Shown here one piece after another: positions 1 through 8,420 of a DNA stretch of 64,000 nt; position 1 is the first letter of the stretch, and each line of letters starts with the position of its first letter. Source of the stretch: Natronococcus sp. CG52 (lineage in GTDB: Archaea; Halobacteriota; Halobacteria; Halobacteriales; Natrialbaceae); the NCBI RefSeq assembly GCF_023913515.1, contig NZ_CP099391.1:1426001-1490000 (forward strand), written 5' to 3'. The translations under genes were made by a program, and so were the position numbers. The notes below the pieces were generated by a model. That model did no database searches. It was not told the DNA's origin and was given only the letters and a program-made list of their open reading frames with translations.

Positions 1-748
1 CGAGGTTCGTCCACCCGCCGCCGGTGACGTGTGCCGCCGCACGCACGCCGTGTTCGCGCATCGGCTCGAGCAGGTCCGTGTAGATCCGGGTCGGTCGGAG
101 CAGTTCCTCGCCGATAGTCACGTCGGAGTTCGGCGGGAACGGATCGGTGTAGTCGTGTTCTCGGGTCGCCGCCTCGCGAGCGAGCGTCAGCCCGTTCGAG
201 TGGATTCCGTTCGAGGGGAAGCCGACGAGCGCGTCGCCGACCCGGGCCTCGCCCTCGAAGATCTCCCCCTTCTCCGCGAGCCCGGCGCAGGTGCCCGCGA
301 GGTCGAAACCGGAGACGACCTCGGGCATGACCGCCGTCTCGCCGCCGAGCAGCGTGAGGTCGGCCTCCTCGAGGCCGACCGCCAGCCCCTCGCCGATCTC
401 GTTCGTGAGGTCGTCGTCGGGCTCGTCGACCGCGAGGTAGTCGACGAAGGCGACGGGTTCGACGCCCGCCGCGACGAGGTCGTTGACGTTCATCGCGATG
501 CAGTCGATGCCGATCGTCGAGAAGTCCTCGATCGCCTCGGCGACCAGGAGCTTGGTGCCGACGCCGTCCGTCGCGAGCGCGAGGTAGCGGTCCCCGATGT
601 CGAGCAAGCCGGCGTACTCGGTGGTCAGATCGCTCCCGAAGGCCTCGAGCAGCGCCGCCGTCGCGTCCTCGCTGGCCCCGATGTCGACGCCGGTGTCGGC
701 GTAGGTGAGTCGCTCGCCGTCGGTGTCGTCGTCCGCTGAGCGCGTCAT
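1..748 (-). CDS. purM: Phosphoribosylformylglycinamidine cyclo-ligase (AIR synthetase), 3' end outside window
   Basis: Converts FGAM to AIR with ATP in the cytoplasmic de novo purine pathway. About 249 N-terminal residues are visible; the rest of a protein usually near 330 residues lies left of the window. Recognised by the PurM-type stretches IAMNVNDLVAAGVEP, GGETAVMPE and the downstream FDLAGTCAG, which form the ATP/Mg-binding N-terminal half. The start is the ATG ending at 748; a T-rich element (cttttgc on the minus strand) lies roughly 27 nt upstream, fitting a leaderless transcript. purL, the preceding step of the pathway, is in the same window at 48.5-50.7 kb but is not linked to it. 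Confidence 0.95.
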   Translation of the reverse strand, partial: MTRSADDDTDGERLTYADTGVDIGASEDATAALLEAFGSDLTTEYAGLLDIGDRYLALATDGVGTKLLVAEAIEDFSTIGIDCIAMNVNDLVAAGVEPVAFVDYLAVDEPDDDLTNEIGEGLAVGLEEADLTLLGGETAVMPEVVSGFDLAGTCAGLAEKGEIFEGEARVGDALVGFPSNGIHSNGLTLAREAATREHDYTDPFPPNSDVTIGEELLRPTRIYTDLLEPMREHGVRAAAHVTGGGWTNL

Positions 749-802
749 ACTCCAACGACTGCGTGGGGTGTGCAAAAGATCACCGGTCCGGGCGGCGAAC
801 CG

Positions 803-1432
803 CTAGAAGGGAAACCCGAACACCAGGTAGAATCCCGCCAGAACCACCAGACTCAGCCCGAAGACGGCGGCGAAGACGAGCTTGTTCCACTCGAGGACGG
901 ACTTTCCGTCGAGCGGGCCGAAGGGGATCATATTGAACGCGGCCAGGAAGAGGTTGATAAGGACCCCGAGGTGGCCGACCAGCTCGAGGATGCCCGGGAA
1001 GAGCATCAGTGGGAGGAACAGCAGCGCGAGCAGGTGGTTGGTCACCGGCCCCGCGATCGCGATCAGGCCGTTCTCGCGCTTCGTGATCCGACCGCGGTGG
1101 TAGACCGCGCCGGGGGCAGCGAAGAGGAAGCCGATCAGCGCGCTCATGATCGCCAGGAACAGCATCTGGTAGTCCGCTCGGAACTCCGCGGTCTGGCCGT
1201 GTTCGATCGCGACGACTTTGTGGGCGAGTTCGTGCAGCAGGAAGGCGACGCCGACGGTGACGAAGCTCAGCCCGATCATCGTGACGAAGTGACCGACGCC
1301 GACGTCTACGACGTGAATCGGCGCCAGCAACAGCGCGAAGGCCACGCTCAGGGTGACCCACGCCGCCGCGAGGTCGAACAGCTCCTTGTCGCTGAAGGAG
1401 AGCTCCGAGGTGGTATCGGTTCGGTAGCTCAC
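803..1432 (-). CDS. M50-family (site-2 protease-like) membrane metalloprotease
   Basis: 209-residue polytopic membrane protein of peptidase family M50. The zinc motif HELAH is at residues 67-71 inside a membrane helix, and the second catalytic motif FGPLDG (about 171-176, with the ligand Asp) follows a second hydrophobic block, the order expected for site-2 proteases. A conserved GLIAIAGPVTNHLLAL segment lies between. There are about five to six membrane segments and no PDZ or CBS domain. Translation starts at a GTG that overlaps the TGA of the upstream TraB gene (GTGA at 1429-1432), so the two are translationally coupled. Intramembrane cleavage of a membrane-bound substrate is inferred from family; the substrate is unknown. 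Confidence 0.88.
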   Translation of the reverse strand: MSYRTDTTSELSFSDKELFDLAAAWVTLSVAFALLLAPIHVVDVGVGHFVTMIGLSFVTVGVAFLLHELAHKVVAIEHGQTAEFRADYQMLFLAIMSALIGFLFAAPGAVYHRGRITKRENGLIAIAGPVTNHLLALLFLPLMLFPGILELVGHLGVLINLFLAAFNMIPFGPLDGKSVLEWNKLVFAAVFGLSLVVLAGFYLVFGFPF

Positions 1433-3201
1433 GTTATCACCCCTCTGATCAGCTCGAGGCTGTTCTCGGCGCCGCGGATCAGCTCGTTCATCAGCGCGTC
1501 GACGCCGCCGACCTCCGGCGCCAGCCAGGGGAGGACGACGAGCGGGAACAGCACGGTCGCGATCATGCTCCCGACGTTAGTCAGCGCGACGATCATGATC
1601 AGCCGGAACAGCGGCACGTCGAACATCTCCTCGAGCGCGTCGCTCATCGATCGCTCGGTGTCACCGATGATGGTGTTGAGCGTCTGGATGTCCCGGACGT
1701 TGACCGGACGATGTTTGAGTTCGACGTAGCCGGCGAACCAGCCTGGCGCCAGCAGCGGGTTGATGCTGGTGAGCCAGGCGACCGAGCCGCCGACGCCCGC
1801 GCTGGTCCAGCGAGCGCCGGCCAGCCGAGCCAGCGTGAACGCGAAGATCCCGTTGAACAGGAACCACGCCAGGAAGAGCTGAAGCAGGAAGGTGTTCTGG
1901 ACTCCCGCCATGATCAGCAGGAAGAAGAACGCGAGGAAGCCGACCGTCGCCAGATAGCCGACGATCTTCACCGGCGAGAATCGTCGTCCCGACGCCGTCC
2001 CGGTCAGCGACTCCATCGGGGGGAGCTCGTTGGGATTCCGGAGATACCGTTCGATACCGGCCTTGTGGCCGGCGCCGACGACGGCGACCACGTGGTATCC
2101 CTGCTCTCGAAGCCCGTGGAGCTTGTGTGCGATGTAGGCGTCGCGTTCGTCGATCAGGGCGTTGGCGCCCCGCGGACTGAACCGGCGGAACTCCTCCATC
2201 ATCGCCGCGACGACGTCGCCGTCGGTCATCTCCTCGATATCGATCTCGTCGATCTCCTCGACGTCGCCGCCGAGCGCCTCGAGGACCGTCCCGAGGACGG
2301 CCCCGACGGCGACGCCGACGCCGAGTCCCGCGAGGGAACCGACGGTTCCGCGGAGAACGTAGCCGCCCGCGCTCTCGAAGGTGGTCGCCGAGAACGGGCC
2401 GACGAACGTGTTCGTCCAGACCACCGCGAGACAGCCGGCGATACCGACGACGACGCCCGCGAGCAGCCGAATCGAGAAGCCGCTGGCGAGTCCGCCGGTG
2501 TACCGGTTCGCCGACTCGATCGAGGGCAGAAAGATCAGCCCGAGGAGCAGTCCGCCGACGATACCGACGCCGCCGGCACCGACGTACTGCAGCGTCCCGG
2601 CACCGGTGATGCCGAGCGACAGTAGCTCGCCGAAGCCGAACAGCGGCGCCAGGAACGCCCCGAAGATGAGGCCGAGGGCTAGACCGATCGTCGCCCCGAA
2701 GGTCAACCCGATCGTCCGCGGATCGGTGACGCCGAGCGCGAGGCCGCCGACCATCTTCAGCTTCTCGGTGAACGAGAGCCGACTCCAGAACCGCTGGATC
2801 GTTATCTGGATGTCCCGGTCGACCAGGGCGACCCCGCTTCCGTTTCGTTCGGCGGCGTCGATCGCGGCCCGCATGTCCGCACCCGGTTCGATGTCGAACC
2901 TGTTGCCGAGCCTGGACTGGACGTACGAGAGCATCCAGTAGGCCAGAAACTGAAAGACTGTGTTTCCTGAAAGGAGGTCCTTCGCTTCGATGTCGTCGGG
3001 GGCACCGCCCTGCATCTGGCGGTACCGGCTCTCGTCTAGTTCGACGGCAACGACGTCCGGATCCGCTTCGTCGACGGTTTCGTGTACGTCGTCGACGCTC
3101 GCCTGGGAGACGTGTGCCGTCCCCAGTACGTCGACGGAGCCACGCCCCTCCGAACCGGGATCGGGTGGCTCCGGGACGTCGGCGTCGCCTGCATCACTCA
3201 T
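1429..3201 (-). CDS. TraB/PrgY-family membrane protein with an inserted membrane block
   Basis: 590 residues from the ATG at 3201; an upstream in-frame start at 3279 would add 26 unlike residues. The TraB core begins with VDVLGTAHVSQASVDDVH (about 23-40) and VVAVELDESRY, continues through ADMRAAIDAAE and VALVDRDIQITIQRFW to about residue 148, then is interrupted by some 160 Gly/Ala-rich hydrophobic residues with several predicted helices. It resumes at FRRFSPRGANALIDERDAY and VVAVVGAGHKAGIERYL (about 338-387). A C-terminal membrane domain with several helices follows. TraB proteins are related to PrgY, which limits pheromone activity in enterococci; archaeal function is not established. It is coupled to an M50 protease by a GTGA overlap, suggesting a joint membrane role. 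Confidence 0.85.
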   Translation of the reverse strand: MSDAGDADVPEPPDPGSEGRGSVDVLGTAHVSQASVDDVHETVDEADPDVVAVELDESRYRQMQGGAPDDIEAKDLLSGNTVFQFLAYWMLSYVQSRLGNRFDIEPGADMRAAIDAAERNGSGVALVDRDIQITIQRFWSRLSFTEKLKMVGGLALGVTDPRTIGLTFGATIGLALGLIFGAFLAPLFGFGELLSLGITGAGTLQYVGAGGVGIVGGLLLGLIFLPSIESANRYTGGLASGFSIRLLAGVVVGIAGCLAVVWTNTFVGPFSATTFESAGGYVLRGTVGSLAGLGVGVAVGAVLGTVLEALGGDVEEIDEIDIEEMTDGDVVAAMMEEFRRFSPRGANALIDERDAYIAHKLHGLREQGYHVVAVVGAGHKAGIERYLRNPNELPPMESLTGTASGRRFSPVKIVGYLATVGFLAFFFLLIMAGVQNTFLLQLFLAWFLFNGIFAFTLARLAGARWTSAGVGGSVAWLTSINPLLAPGWFAGYVELKHRPVNVRDIQTLNTIIGDTERSMSDALEEMFDVPLFRLIMIVALTNVGSMIATVLFPLVVLPWLAPEVGGVDALMNELIRGAENSLELIRGVIT

Positions 3202-3318
3202 TAGGGGAGTCAACTCGGCGACGACTTTTACCAGTATCGAAGAAGAGAACGTTACGCACACCCACACCGGCCGGCCCACCCGGCAAACCTAATTGCGGGC
3301 GTAGGCAACCCCCCGTCG

Positions 3319-3765
3319 ATGACCGATCTGATGGAGACGCTGGTCGAGAACCGGGAGATGGTGCAACCGAACCACGCGAATATGCTCGAGGTCGCCCACG
3401 GAGGAAACGTGATGAAGTGGATGGACGAGATCGGCGCGATGTCCGCGATGCGGTTTTCGGGAGAGACCTGCGTCACCGCCCGGGTCAACCGGATGGATTT
3501 CGAGCGGCCGATTCCGGTCGGCGACACGGCGTTCATCACCGCGTACGTCTACGACGCGGGTACCTCGAGCATCAAGGTTCGCCTGATCACCGAGCGCGAA
3601 GACCTGCGGACGCGGGAGCGCGAGAAGACCACCGAGTCCTACTTCGTTTACGTCGCGATCGACGACGAGAACCGGCCGACGACGGTCCCGGAGCTAACCG
3701 TGAGTTCAGACGAGAGCGAGCGTCTTCGGCGGGCGGCTCTCGAGGGCGAAAACGGGGACTCCTGA
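3319..3765 (+). CDS. Acyl-CoA thioesterase, hotdog fold (YciA/ACOT type)
   Basis: 148 residues, one hotdog domain. The segment HGGNVMKWMDEIGAMSAMR (about 27-45) is the typical helix of the YciA/BACH acyl-CoA hydrolases, with the catalytic Asp in WMDE; the FERPIPVGDTAFITAYV strand follows. It would hydrolyse cytoplasmic acyl-CoA thioesters; chain-length preference cannot be read from sequence. The C-terminal 20 residues are acidic and probably disordered. It is divergent from traB with 117 nt between starts, so the two share a promoter region. Family assignment is firm, substrate is not. Confidence 0.85.
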   Translation: MTDLMETLVENREMVQPNHANMLEVAHGGNVMKWMDEIGAMSAMRFSGETCVTARVNRMDFERPIPVGDTAFITAYVYDAGTSSIKVRLITEREDLRTREREKTTESYFVYVAIDDENRPTTVPELTVSSDESERLRRAALEGENGDS

Positions 3766-3878
3766 CCGCGGACGGAGCGGAGTTTCGGTTCGATAGTATC
3801 GACGGCGAACGAAGGTGCAGGTATCGGAACGGATAACCGGAGCATACCGGCGAAAAAAGCTAAAGCGGTACTGGGCCA

Positions 3879-4223
3879 ATGGCCGGCATGGTCGCGCTGG
3901 ACACGGTCTTCGAACTACTTCGAGACGAGCGGCGGCGGCGGTACGTCCTCTACTATCTCAACGATCGGGACGGTCCGGTGTCGGTCAGAGAACTCGTCAC
4001 GGTGATCGACGAGTGGGAGGACGATCCGGCCGGCCGTCACGACTCCCTGGACACGTTCGAGGAGATTATGGTCGAGTTGAAACACGTTCACCTGCCCCGT
4101 TCGTCGGAGGTCGAGTTCATCCAGTACGATCCGGACCAGGGGCTCATCCAGATCCAGGGGTCGCCGCGGGAGTTCGACGCTCTCGTGACGGTCGCCCGGC
4201 TGATCGAGAAGCCGGATCAGTAG
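3879..4223 (+). CDS. DUF7344-type winged-helix protein
   Basis: 114 residues. The opening LDTVFELLRDERRRRYVLYYL (about residues 7-27) is the signature of a haloarchaeal winged-helix family that I recall as DUF7344; it continues with VSVRELVTVIDEWED, the presumed recognition region, and a KHVHLPRSSEVEFIQYD beta-hairpin or wing. Such proteins are thought to be DNA-binding regulators but no target is known. Two ATG codons nine nt apart (3879 and 3888) could be used; the first is given. It is monocistronic and convergent with the DMT transporter gene. Confidence 0.75.
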   Translation: MAGMVALDTVFELLRDERRRRYVLYYLNDRDGPVSVRELVTVIDEWEDDPAGRHDSLDTFEEIMVELKHVHLPRSSEVEFIQYDPDQGLIQIQGSPREFDALVTVARLIEKPDQ

Positions 4224-4284
4224 AGGTCCCGCAGGCCCTCTCGAGTGCGCTCGCCTCCGAGTCGCAGTTCAGGTTGCGGGCCGC

Positions 4285-5199
4285 TCACGACCGACCGTTC
4301 ACGATCGACGAGCCGACCACGGTCGCGATCGCGCGACGTTTCAGGAGCGCGAAGCCGAGTGCGACCAGTCCGAAGCCGACGATCGCCAGCGCGCTGATCG
4401 ACTCCCCGAGCACGAGGACGCCGACGATCGTCGCGACCACCGGAACCAGGTACGCGACGAGCGCCGCCTCGAACGCGCCGTTCTCCTCGAGAATGGTGAA
4501 GTAGATCAGGAAGGCGATCGCGGTCGAGAACACGCCGAGGTAGACGATCGCGCCGATCGCCGCCGGGGCGGTCGCGTCCGTTCCGGGGAGTTCGCCGAGC
4601 CAGAGGCTGACGGCGTGCAGGACGAGCGCGCCGACGAACATCGACCAGCCGGTCAGCGAGACCCGTCCGATGTCCGGCCCGGCCCGCTGGACGAGGACGC
4701 CGCCGAGGGCGACGCTCGCGACCTGCCCGACGATAATCAGCCGAGCGAGCGTGTCGCCCGCCAGCAGGTCGTTCGGATCCGGCTGGACGACGAACCCGAT
4801 TCCGAGGAAGCCGACGGCCACTCCGGCGGCGCCGATCCCGGAGAGGCGCTCGCCGAGCAGCGCGAGCGCCCACAGCGCGGTGAAGATCGGAACTAACCCC
4901 TGGATGATCGCGGCGACGCCGCTCGGGACGGTCTGCTGACCGACGAACAGCAGGCCGTTCCCGGCGACCAGGAACAGCCCGCCCCCCGCGATGGCGGCCA
5001 GGTTGTTTCGACCGCGAGGCCACCAGTCGTCGGTTCGGACGACGGCGTAGCCGAGGAGCAGGACCGCGGCGGTGTCGTACCGGGTGGCGGCGAACAGGAT
5101 CGGCGGAAGGTATTCGAGGCCGACGGAGATCGCCGGAAACGAGAGCCCCCACAGCACGGAGAGCAGCAGGAACAGCGAGACGTCGAGAAAGCGGATCAC
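4285..5199 (-). CDS. DMT-superfamily transporter (EamA repeats)
   Basis: 304 residues with about ten hydrophobic helices arranged as two EamA repeats (roughly 5-140 and 150-285). Diagnostic segments are LSVLWGLSFPAISVGLEYLPP at the N-terminus, GVAAIIQGLVPIFTALWALALL at the end of repeat one, and YLVPVVATIVGVLVLGESIS in repeat two. It is an inner-membrane drug/metabolite exporter by family; the substrate is unknown. It ends 61 nt from the convergent wHTH gene and lies upstream of a HAD gene on the same strand, with 72 nt between them. Confidence 0.9.
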   Translation of the reverse strand: MIRFLDVSLFLLLSVLWGLSFPAISVGLEYLPPILFAATRYDTAAVLLLGYAVVRTDDWWPRGRNNLAAIAGGGLFLVAGNGLLFVGQQTVPSGVAAIIQGLVPIFTALWALALLGERLSGIGAAGVAVGFLGIGFVVQPDPNDLLAGDTLARLIIVGQVASVALGGVLVQRAGPDIGRVSLTGWSMFVGALVLHAVSLWLGELPGTDATAPAAIGAIVYLGVFSTAIAFLIYFTILEENGAFEAALVAYLVPVVATIVGVLVLGESISALAIVGFGLVALGFALLKRRAIATVVGSSIVNGRS

Positions 5200-5271
5200 G
5201 CAGGACGATACGCACGATTCCCGTAAGATGGTAGCGATTCCGGCACGACCCGCTGAGACCGTCCAGCTCGA

Positions 5272-6051
5272 CTACAGCAGGCTCTCGACGTCGGCGAGCG
5301 ACTCGAGGACGTGATCCGGTTCGACGGCCGCCGACTCGAGGTCCGCCCGATCCGTGACGCCGGTGAGGACGACGGCGGTCGTCATCCCCGCCCGATTCCC
5401 GAGTTCGATATCGGTGTCGAGGCGGTCGCCGACGACGAGCGTCCGTTCCGGGTCGGCCCCGAGGTAGTTCATCGCCGCCGTCGCCGCGACGCTCGAGGGC
5501 TTGCCGAGGATCGCGTCGGGTTCGCGACCGGCGACGGCCTCCATCGCGGCGAGGATCGCTCCCGATCCCGGGATCAGCCCGTCGTCGACCGGAATCGTCA
5601 CGTCGGGGTCGGTGCCGTAGAACGAGGCGCCGTCCTCGAGCGCCCGCAGAGACTCCCACAGCGTGCCGTACGAGAAGTCGCTGTCGAACGAGCCGAGCAC
5701 CACGTCGGCCGCCTCGGGATCGTCCGTCAGCTCGACCATCGCGTCCGCGAGGATCGACTCGAGACGGTCGTCGCCGACGAGATAGACCGTCTCGTTGGGA
5801 TGAGTCGACGCGAGATACTCCGCCGACACCGTCGCCGACGTGAGGACGGCCGTCGGATCGATGTCGATTCCGTGTGGCTCGAGTTTGCTCCGGTAGTGAG
5901 CGCTGCCGCGCGTCGGGTTGTTCGAGAAGAGCAATCGCGAACAGCCGGCCGCCTCGAGCGCCGCCAGCCCGTCGGTCACGTCGGGCAGGAGTTCCTCGCC
6001 CCGGACGATCGTGCCGTCGACGTCGAGAATCGCCGCCTCGTACTCGGTCAT
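5272..6051 (-). CDS. HAD superfamily subfamily IIA phosphatase (NagD-like)
   Basis: 259 residues. Motif I is ILDVDGTIVRGEELLPDV at the N-terminus, the class IIA signature FSNNPTRG supplies motif II, and LGKPSS together with VVGDRLDTDIELGNRAGM gives motifs III and IV. The cap sits between motifs II and III, as in NagD and p-nitrophenyl phosphatases. Expected to remove phosphate from a small cytoplasmic metabolite; substrate not predictable. It is divergent from the small exporter gene at 6159, with a 107-nt shared upstream region. Confidence 0.9.
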   Translation of the reverse strand: MTEYEAAILDVDGTIVRGEELLPDVTDGLAALEAAGCSRLLFSNNPTRGSAHYRSKLEPHGIDIDPTAVLTSATVSAEYLASTHPNETVYLVGDDRLESILADAMVELTDDPEAADVVLGSFDSDFSYGTLWESLRALEDGASFYGTDPDVTIPVDDGLIPGSGAILAAMEAVAGREPDAILGKPSSVAATAAMNYLGADPERTLVVGDRLDTDIELGNRAGMTTAVVLTGVTDRADLESAAVEPDHVLESLADVESLL

Positions 6052-6158
6052 CCCGCAGTGCTACGTACGGCCCTGGATTGAGTGTTCGGATCCGCGAACC
6101 GAGAGCGGCAGGTATTTGCCCGACCTGTCCCGTACGATCGTCGAGAGACCACCGTCGG

Positions 6159-6656
6159 ATGACACTCGTCCCGCTGCTCGTCGACGTCGGAACCGCCCTC
6201 GAGGAAGCGACCGGAATCCTCCAGTACGTCCTCGTCTTTCTCTTCGCGGCGATTCCGGTGATCGAGATCCTCGTCGTCGTGCCGATCGCGATCGGTCTCG
6301 GGCTCAATCCGGTGGCGACGGGGGTCGTAGCGTTCGCCGGCAACGTCGGCTCGGTGTACGCGTTGCTCCTGTTCTCCCGACGGATCGTGGCGTGGTGGAC
6401 CGGCCGCCGGGGGAACGACGGGGAACCGAGCGATCGGTACGCTCGAGCGCGACGACTCTGGGATCGGTACGGACTCCCCGGCGTCGCACTGGGCGGCCCG
6501 ATACTGACCGGCGTCCACGTCGCCGCGCTCGTCGCGCTGCTGGCCGGGAGCCGGAGCCGCACCGTCGCGGTCTGGATGACGATCGGCATCGCCGTCTGGA
6601 CGGTCCTTCTGGTTCTCGGCTCGGTCGCCGGCTTCTCGCTGCTGGGAGTCGTGTGA
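6159..6656 (+). CDS. Small multi-drug export-like membrane protein (Sm_multidrug_ex family)
   Basis: 165 residues from the ATG at 6159; the open frame extends further upstream but that part is Arg/Pro-rich shadow sequence. The start is followed by a hydrophobic region with AIPVIEILVVVPIAIGLGLNP and VAFAGNVGSVYALLLF, the conserved charged/Gly pattern of the COG2426/Sm_multidrug_ex family. About four to five membrane helices are predicted. A later segment, YGLPGVALGGPILTGVHVAAL, is also typical. Drug export is only a family name; the transported molecule is not known. Confidence 0.8.
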   Translation: MTLVPLLVDVGTALEEATGILQYVLVFLFAAIPVIEILVVVPIAIGLGLNPVATGVVAFAGNVGSVYALLLFSRRIVAWWTGRRGNDGEPSDRYARARRLWDRYGLPGVALGGPILTGVHVAALVALLAGSRSRTVAVWMTIGIAVWTVLLVLGSVAGFSLLGVV

Positions 6657-6710
6657 CCGCCCGCCGCCGGTGTGGGAATTCTTATCCGGCGACCCGGCGT
6701 ACGACGGAGT

Positions 6711-7181
6711 ATGGGACTCGAGGTCGAAGCCCCCGATCCGCCGGAACTGTCGTTCGTCGATCCGAACGAGTACGACGACGCCACGATCAGCGCCGACGAC
6801 CCGACCGAGATCGACTACCGCCGGGAGGAACTTCAGGAGTTCCTCCGCGAGGGCGCCTGGGAGGAGGCGTTCGACGAGTGGCTCGAGGACACCGACCTCG
6901 AGGAACGCGAGTACGGAATCGCCCGCGACCTCGATCTCTTCTCGGGGTTCGACTTCTTCTGGGACGACTTCGCCGACCGCGTCGGCTACCACGCACCCGG
7001 CATTCCGGAGGACTGGCAGGAACGCGAGTACCACCCGGGGCTCGATACGTGGGGCACCGTCTCGTCGATAAACGCCGAGTTGACCGAGTTCGGCCAGATC
7101 GTCTCGATCGTCCTCAAGGAGGAGTACATCGACTGGGAGGCCGAGTACGAGCCACCGGAGGACCTGCCGGACTTCGACTGA
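6711..7181 (+). CDS. Conserved haloarchaeal protein of unknown function
   Basis: 156 residues, acidic, cytoplasmic (no signal or membrane segment). I do not recognise a named domain. It is rich in Asp, Glu, Trp and Tyr, with segments such as LQEFLREGAWEEAFDEW and LFSGFDFFWDDFADRVGYH, and a C-terminal LKEEYIDWEAEYEPPEDLP. The ATG at 6711 is preferred over an upstream in-frame start because the intervening residues (ILIRRPGVRRS) are basic, unlike the rest. It begins 54 nt after the small exporter gene in the same direction and may be cotranscribed with it. Confidence 0.7.
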   Translation: MGLEVEAPDPPELSFVDPNEYDDATISADDPTEIDYRREELQEFLREGAWEEAFDEWLEDTDLEEREYGIARDLDLFSGFDFFWDDFADRVGYHAPGIPEDWQEREYHPGLDTWGTVSSINAELTEFGQIVSIVLKEEYIDWEAEYEPPEDLPDFD

Positions 7182-7216
7182 TCGGCTCGAGTCGGCCCAT
7201 CGAACCGGCGGTGTGA

Positions 7217-7354
7217 CTACCCGCACGGAACCGCGATATTCTGGAGGGCGCTATCGCAGTCCGGACACGATCCGAGCGAGTCGGTTCGTTCCCGATATCC
7301 ACTGCGACGACACTCGTAGTGCGATTCGGCCGGCGTGTACGGGTCGGTGAATAC
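7217..7354 (-). pseudogene. Remnant of a rubrerythrin-like zinc-ribbon small protein
   Basis: A frame ending at the TAG at 7217 reads VFTDPYTPAESHYECRRSG, then YRERTDSLGSCPDCDSALQNI and AVPCG. This matches the layout of small haloarchaeal zinc-ribbon proteins (…TDPYTP…HYEC-x2-C…CPxC…NIAVPR). Two things suggest decay: the second cysteine of the first CxxC is Ser (CRRS), and there is no ATG, GTG or TTG before the TDPYTP segment in this frame. It could instead start at an unusual codon. The remaining sequence to 7517 holds a hairpin element and no other gene I can support. Confidence 0.45.
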
Positions 7355-7388
7355 CGCGGCGAGACGGGAACGGTTCGCACGACAGGAG

Positions 7389-7424
7389 CGCGGTTCGGAG
7401 CGAGCGAAGCAAGCGAGAACCGCG
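7389..7424. repeat. Interspersed GC-rich hairpin element
   Basis: Perfect 8-bp inverted repeat CGCGGTTC (7389-7396) and GAACCGCG (7417-7424) flanking a GAGCGAGCGAAGCAAGCGA-type loop. Intergenic elements of this GAGCGAGCGAAG composition are common in haloarchaeal genomes. A related element is at 53491-53536. It lies between the zinc-ribbon remnant and the 3' end of the methyltransferase gene, and could act as a transcription-end structure. Confidence 0.5.
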
Positions 7425-7517
7425 GACGGCGCGATCGGTGTATGAATCGTTTCAGTTGTTACTATGGGCTACATCGTCGAGACAGCCACCAGGAGCGGAC
7501 GGTTCCGAACCTCCCTG

Positions 7518-8072
7518 TTACTGCGTCGCAGCGATCGCAAACGTCTCGGGTCGCTCTCGAGCGGACTCGATCGCGAACCCGGCCGCCTCGAGCTGGGCGA
7601 CGGCCTCCTCGAGCGAGAACCGTTCCGTGATCGGCGGGCCGGACTCACCGGATCCGTCGGCCGACCAGTCGACGGTCGCCAGCCGTCCGCCGGGACGGAG
7701 CACGCGTGCGAGTTCGGCGAACGCATCGTCCGAAGAATACTCGTGGTGCGTCATCGTCGAAAACGCCCCGTCGAGGTGGTCGTCTTCGAAGGGAAGCGAC
7801 GCGACCTCGGTCGTCACGAACTCGACGTTCTGCGGAACCCCTTTCTCTCGATACTGATCGTGCATCGCCGCCTGAACGTCGACCGCGTAGATCGCGTCGA
7901 CGAACGGTGCGACGTCGTCCGTGTAGAATCCGGTTCCCGAACCGAGATCGGCGACGACGTCCTCGCCGGTCGGCGCGAGCATCTCGAGCAGTTCTTCGCG
8001 CGAGCAGTACCGGTACCGCGACGGGTCCTCGAGCGCGTCGGCGCGCTCGATCGGATACGTGTGAAAGCCCAT
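7518..8072 (-). CDS. Class I SAM-dependent methyltransferase
   Basis: 184 residues. Motif I VVADLGSGTGFYTDD (about 38-52) binds SAM, motif II is IYAVDVQ, and LARVLRPGGRLATVDW is the post-I/motif IV region typical of Methyltransf_11 (UbiE/YcgJ-like) enzymes. The chain ends with an EEAVAQLEAAGF helix. Substrate unknown. The start MGFHTYPIERADAL fits small archaeal methyltransferases of this type. It is monocistronic. Confidence 0.88.
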   Translation of the reverse strand: MGFHTYPIERADALEDPSRYRYCSREELLEMLAPTGEDVVADLGSGTGFYTDDVAPFVDAIYAVDVQAAMHDQYREKGVPQNVEFVTTEVASLPFEDDHLDGAFSTMTHHEYSSDDAFAELARVLRPGGRLATVDWSADGSGESGPPITERFSLEEAVAQLEAAGFAIESARERPETFAIAATQ

Positions 8073-8183
8073 ACTGCCGTTCGGACCCGACGGTACTTCC
8101 CGGTTTCTGGAGCCTGCGGCGCCGTCGTGCCGTAGGTTCAGTTGTTTGACCAGTTCGGCGATCGGACGGGTCGGGGCGGTCTA

Positions 8184-8420
8184 TCAGTCGTAGAGCGCGT
8201 CTCGAGCGTCGGCCTCGCTCGCGACGTCCGGGTGGATTCGCTCCTCGTTCATCGCGTCGACGCAGCACGAGAGACAGAGGAGCTGGTAGTAGTTCGGGCC
8301 CTGCCAGGTCTCGCGCTCCAGCCACCACCCCTCGACGTCCTCGCCGTCGACCATCCGGTCGCAAGCCCGGCAGGGTTTCGACGTGCACTGCGGGTTCGGT
8401 CTCGGGAAGTACGTGTCCAT
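8184..8420 (-). CDS. Small double-CxxC zinc-binding protein
   Basis: 78 residues from the ATG at 8420; a longer frame exists upstream but is unlike the core. Four cysteines in two pairs, CRACD (about 18-22) and CLSCC (about 49-53), with NPQCTSKPC before them, suggest one treble-clef or zinc-ribbon site. The C-terminus carries an acidic helix EADARDALYD. No enzymatic motif. Proteins of this size and layout are frequent and mostly uncharacterised in haloarchaea; function unknown. Confidence 0.7.
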   Translation of the reverse strand: MDTYFPRPNPQCTSKPCRACDRMVDGEDVEGWWLERETWQGPNYYQLLCLSCCVDAMNEERIHPDVASEADARDALYD

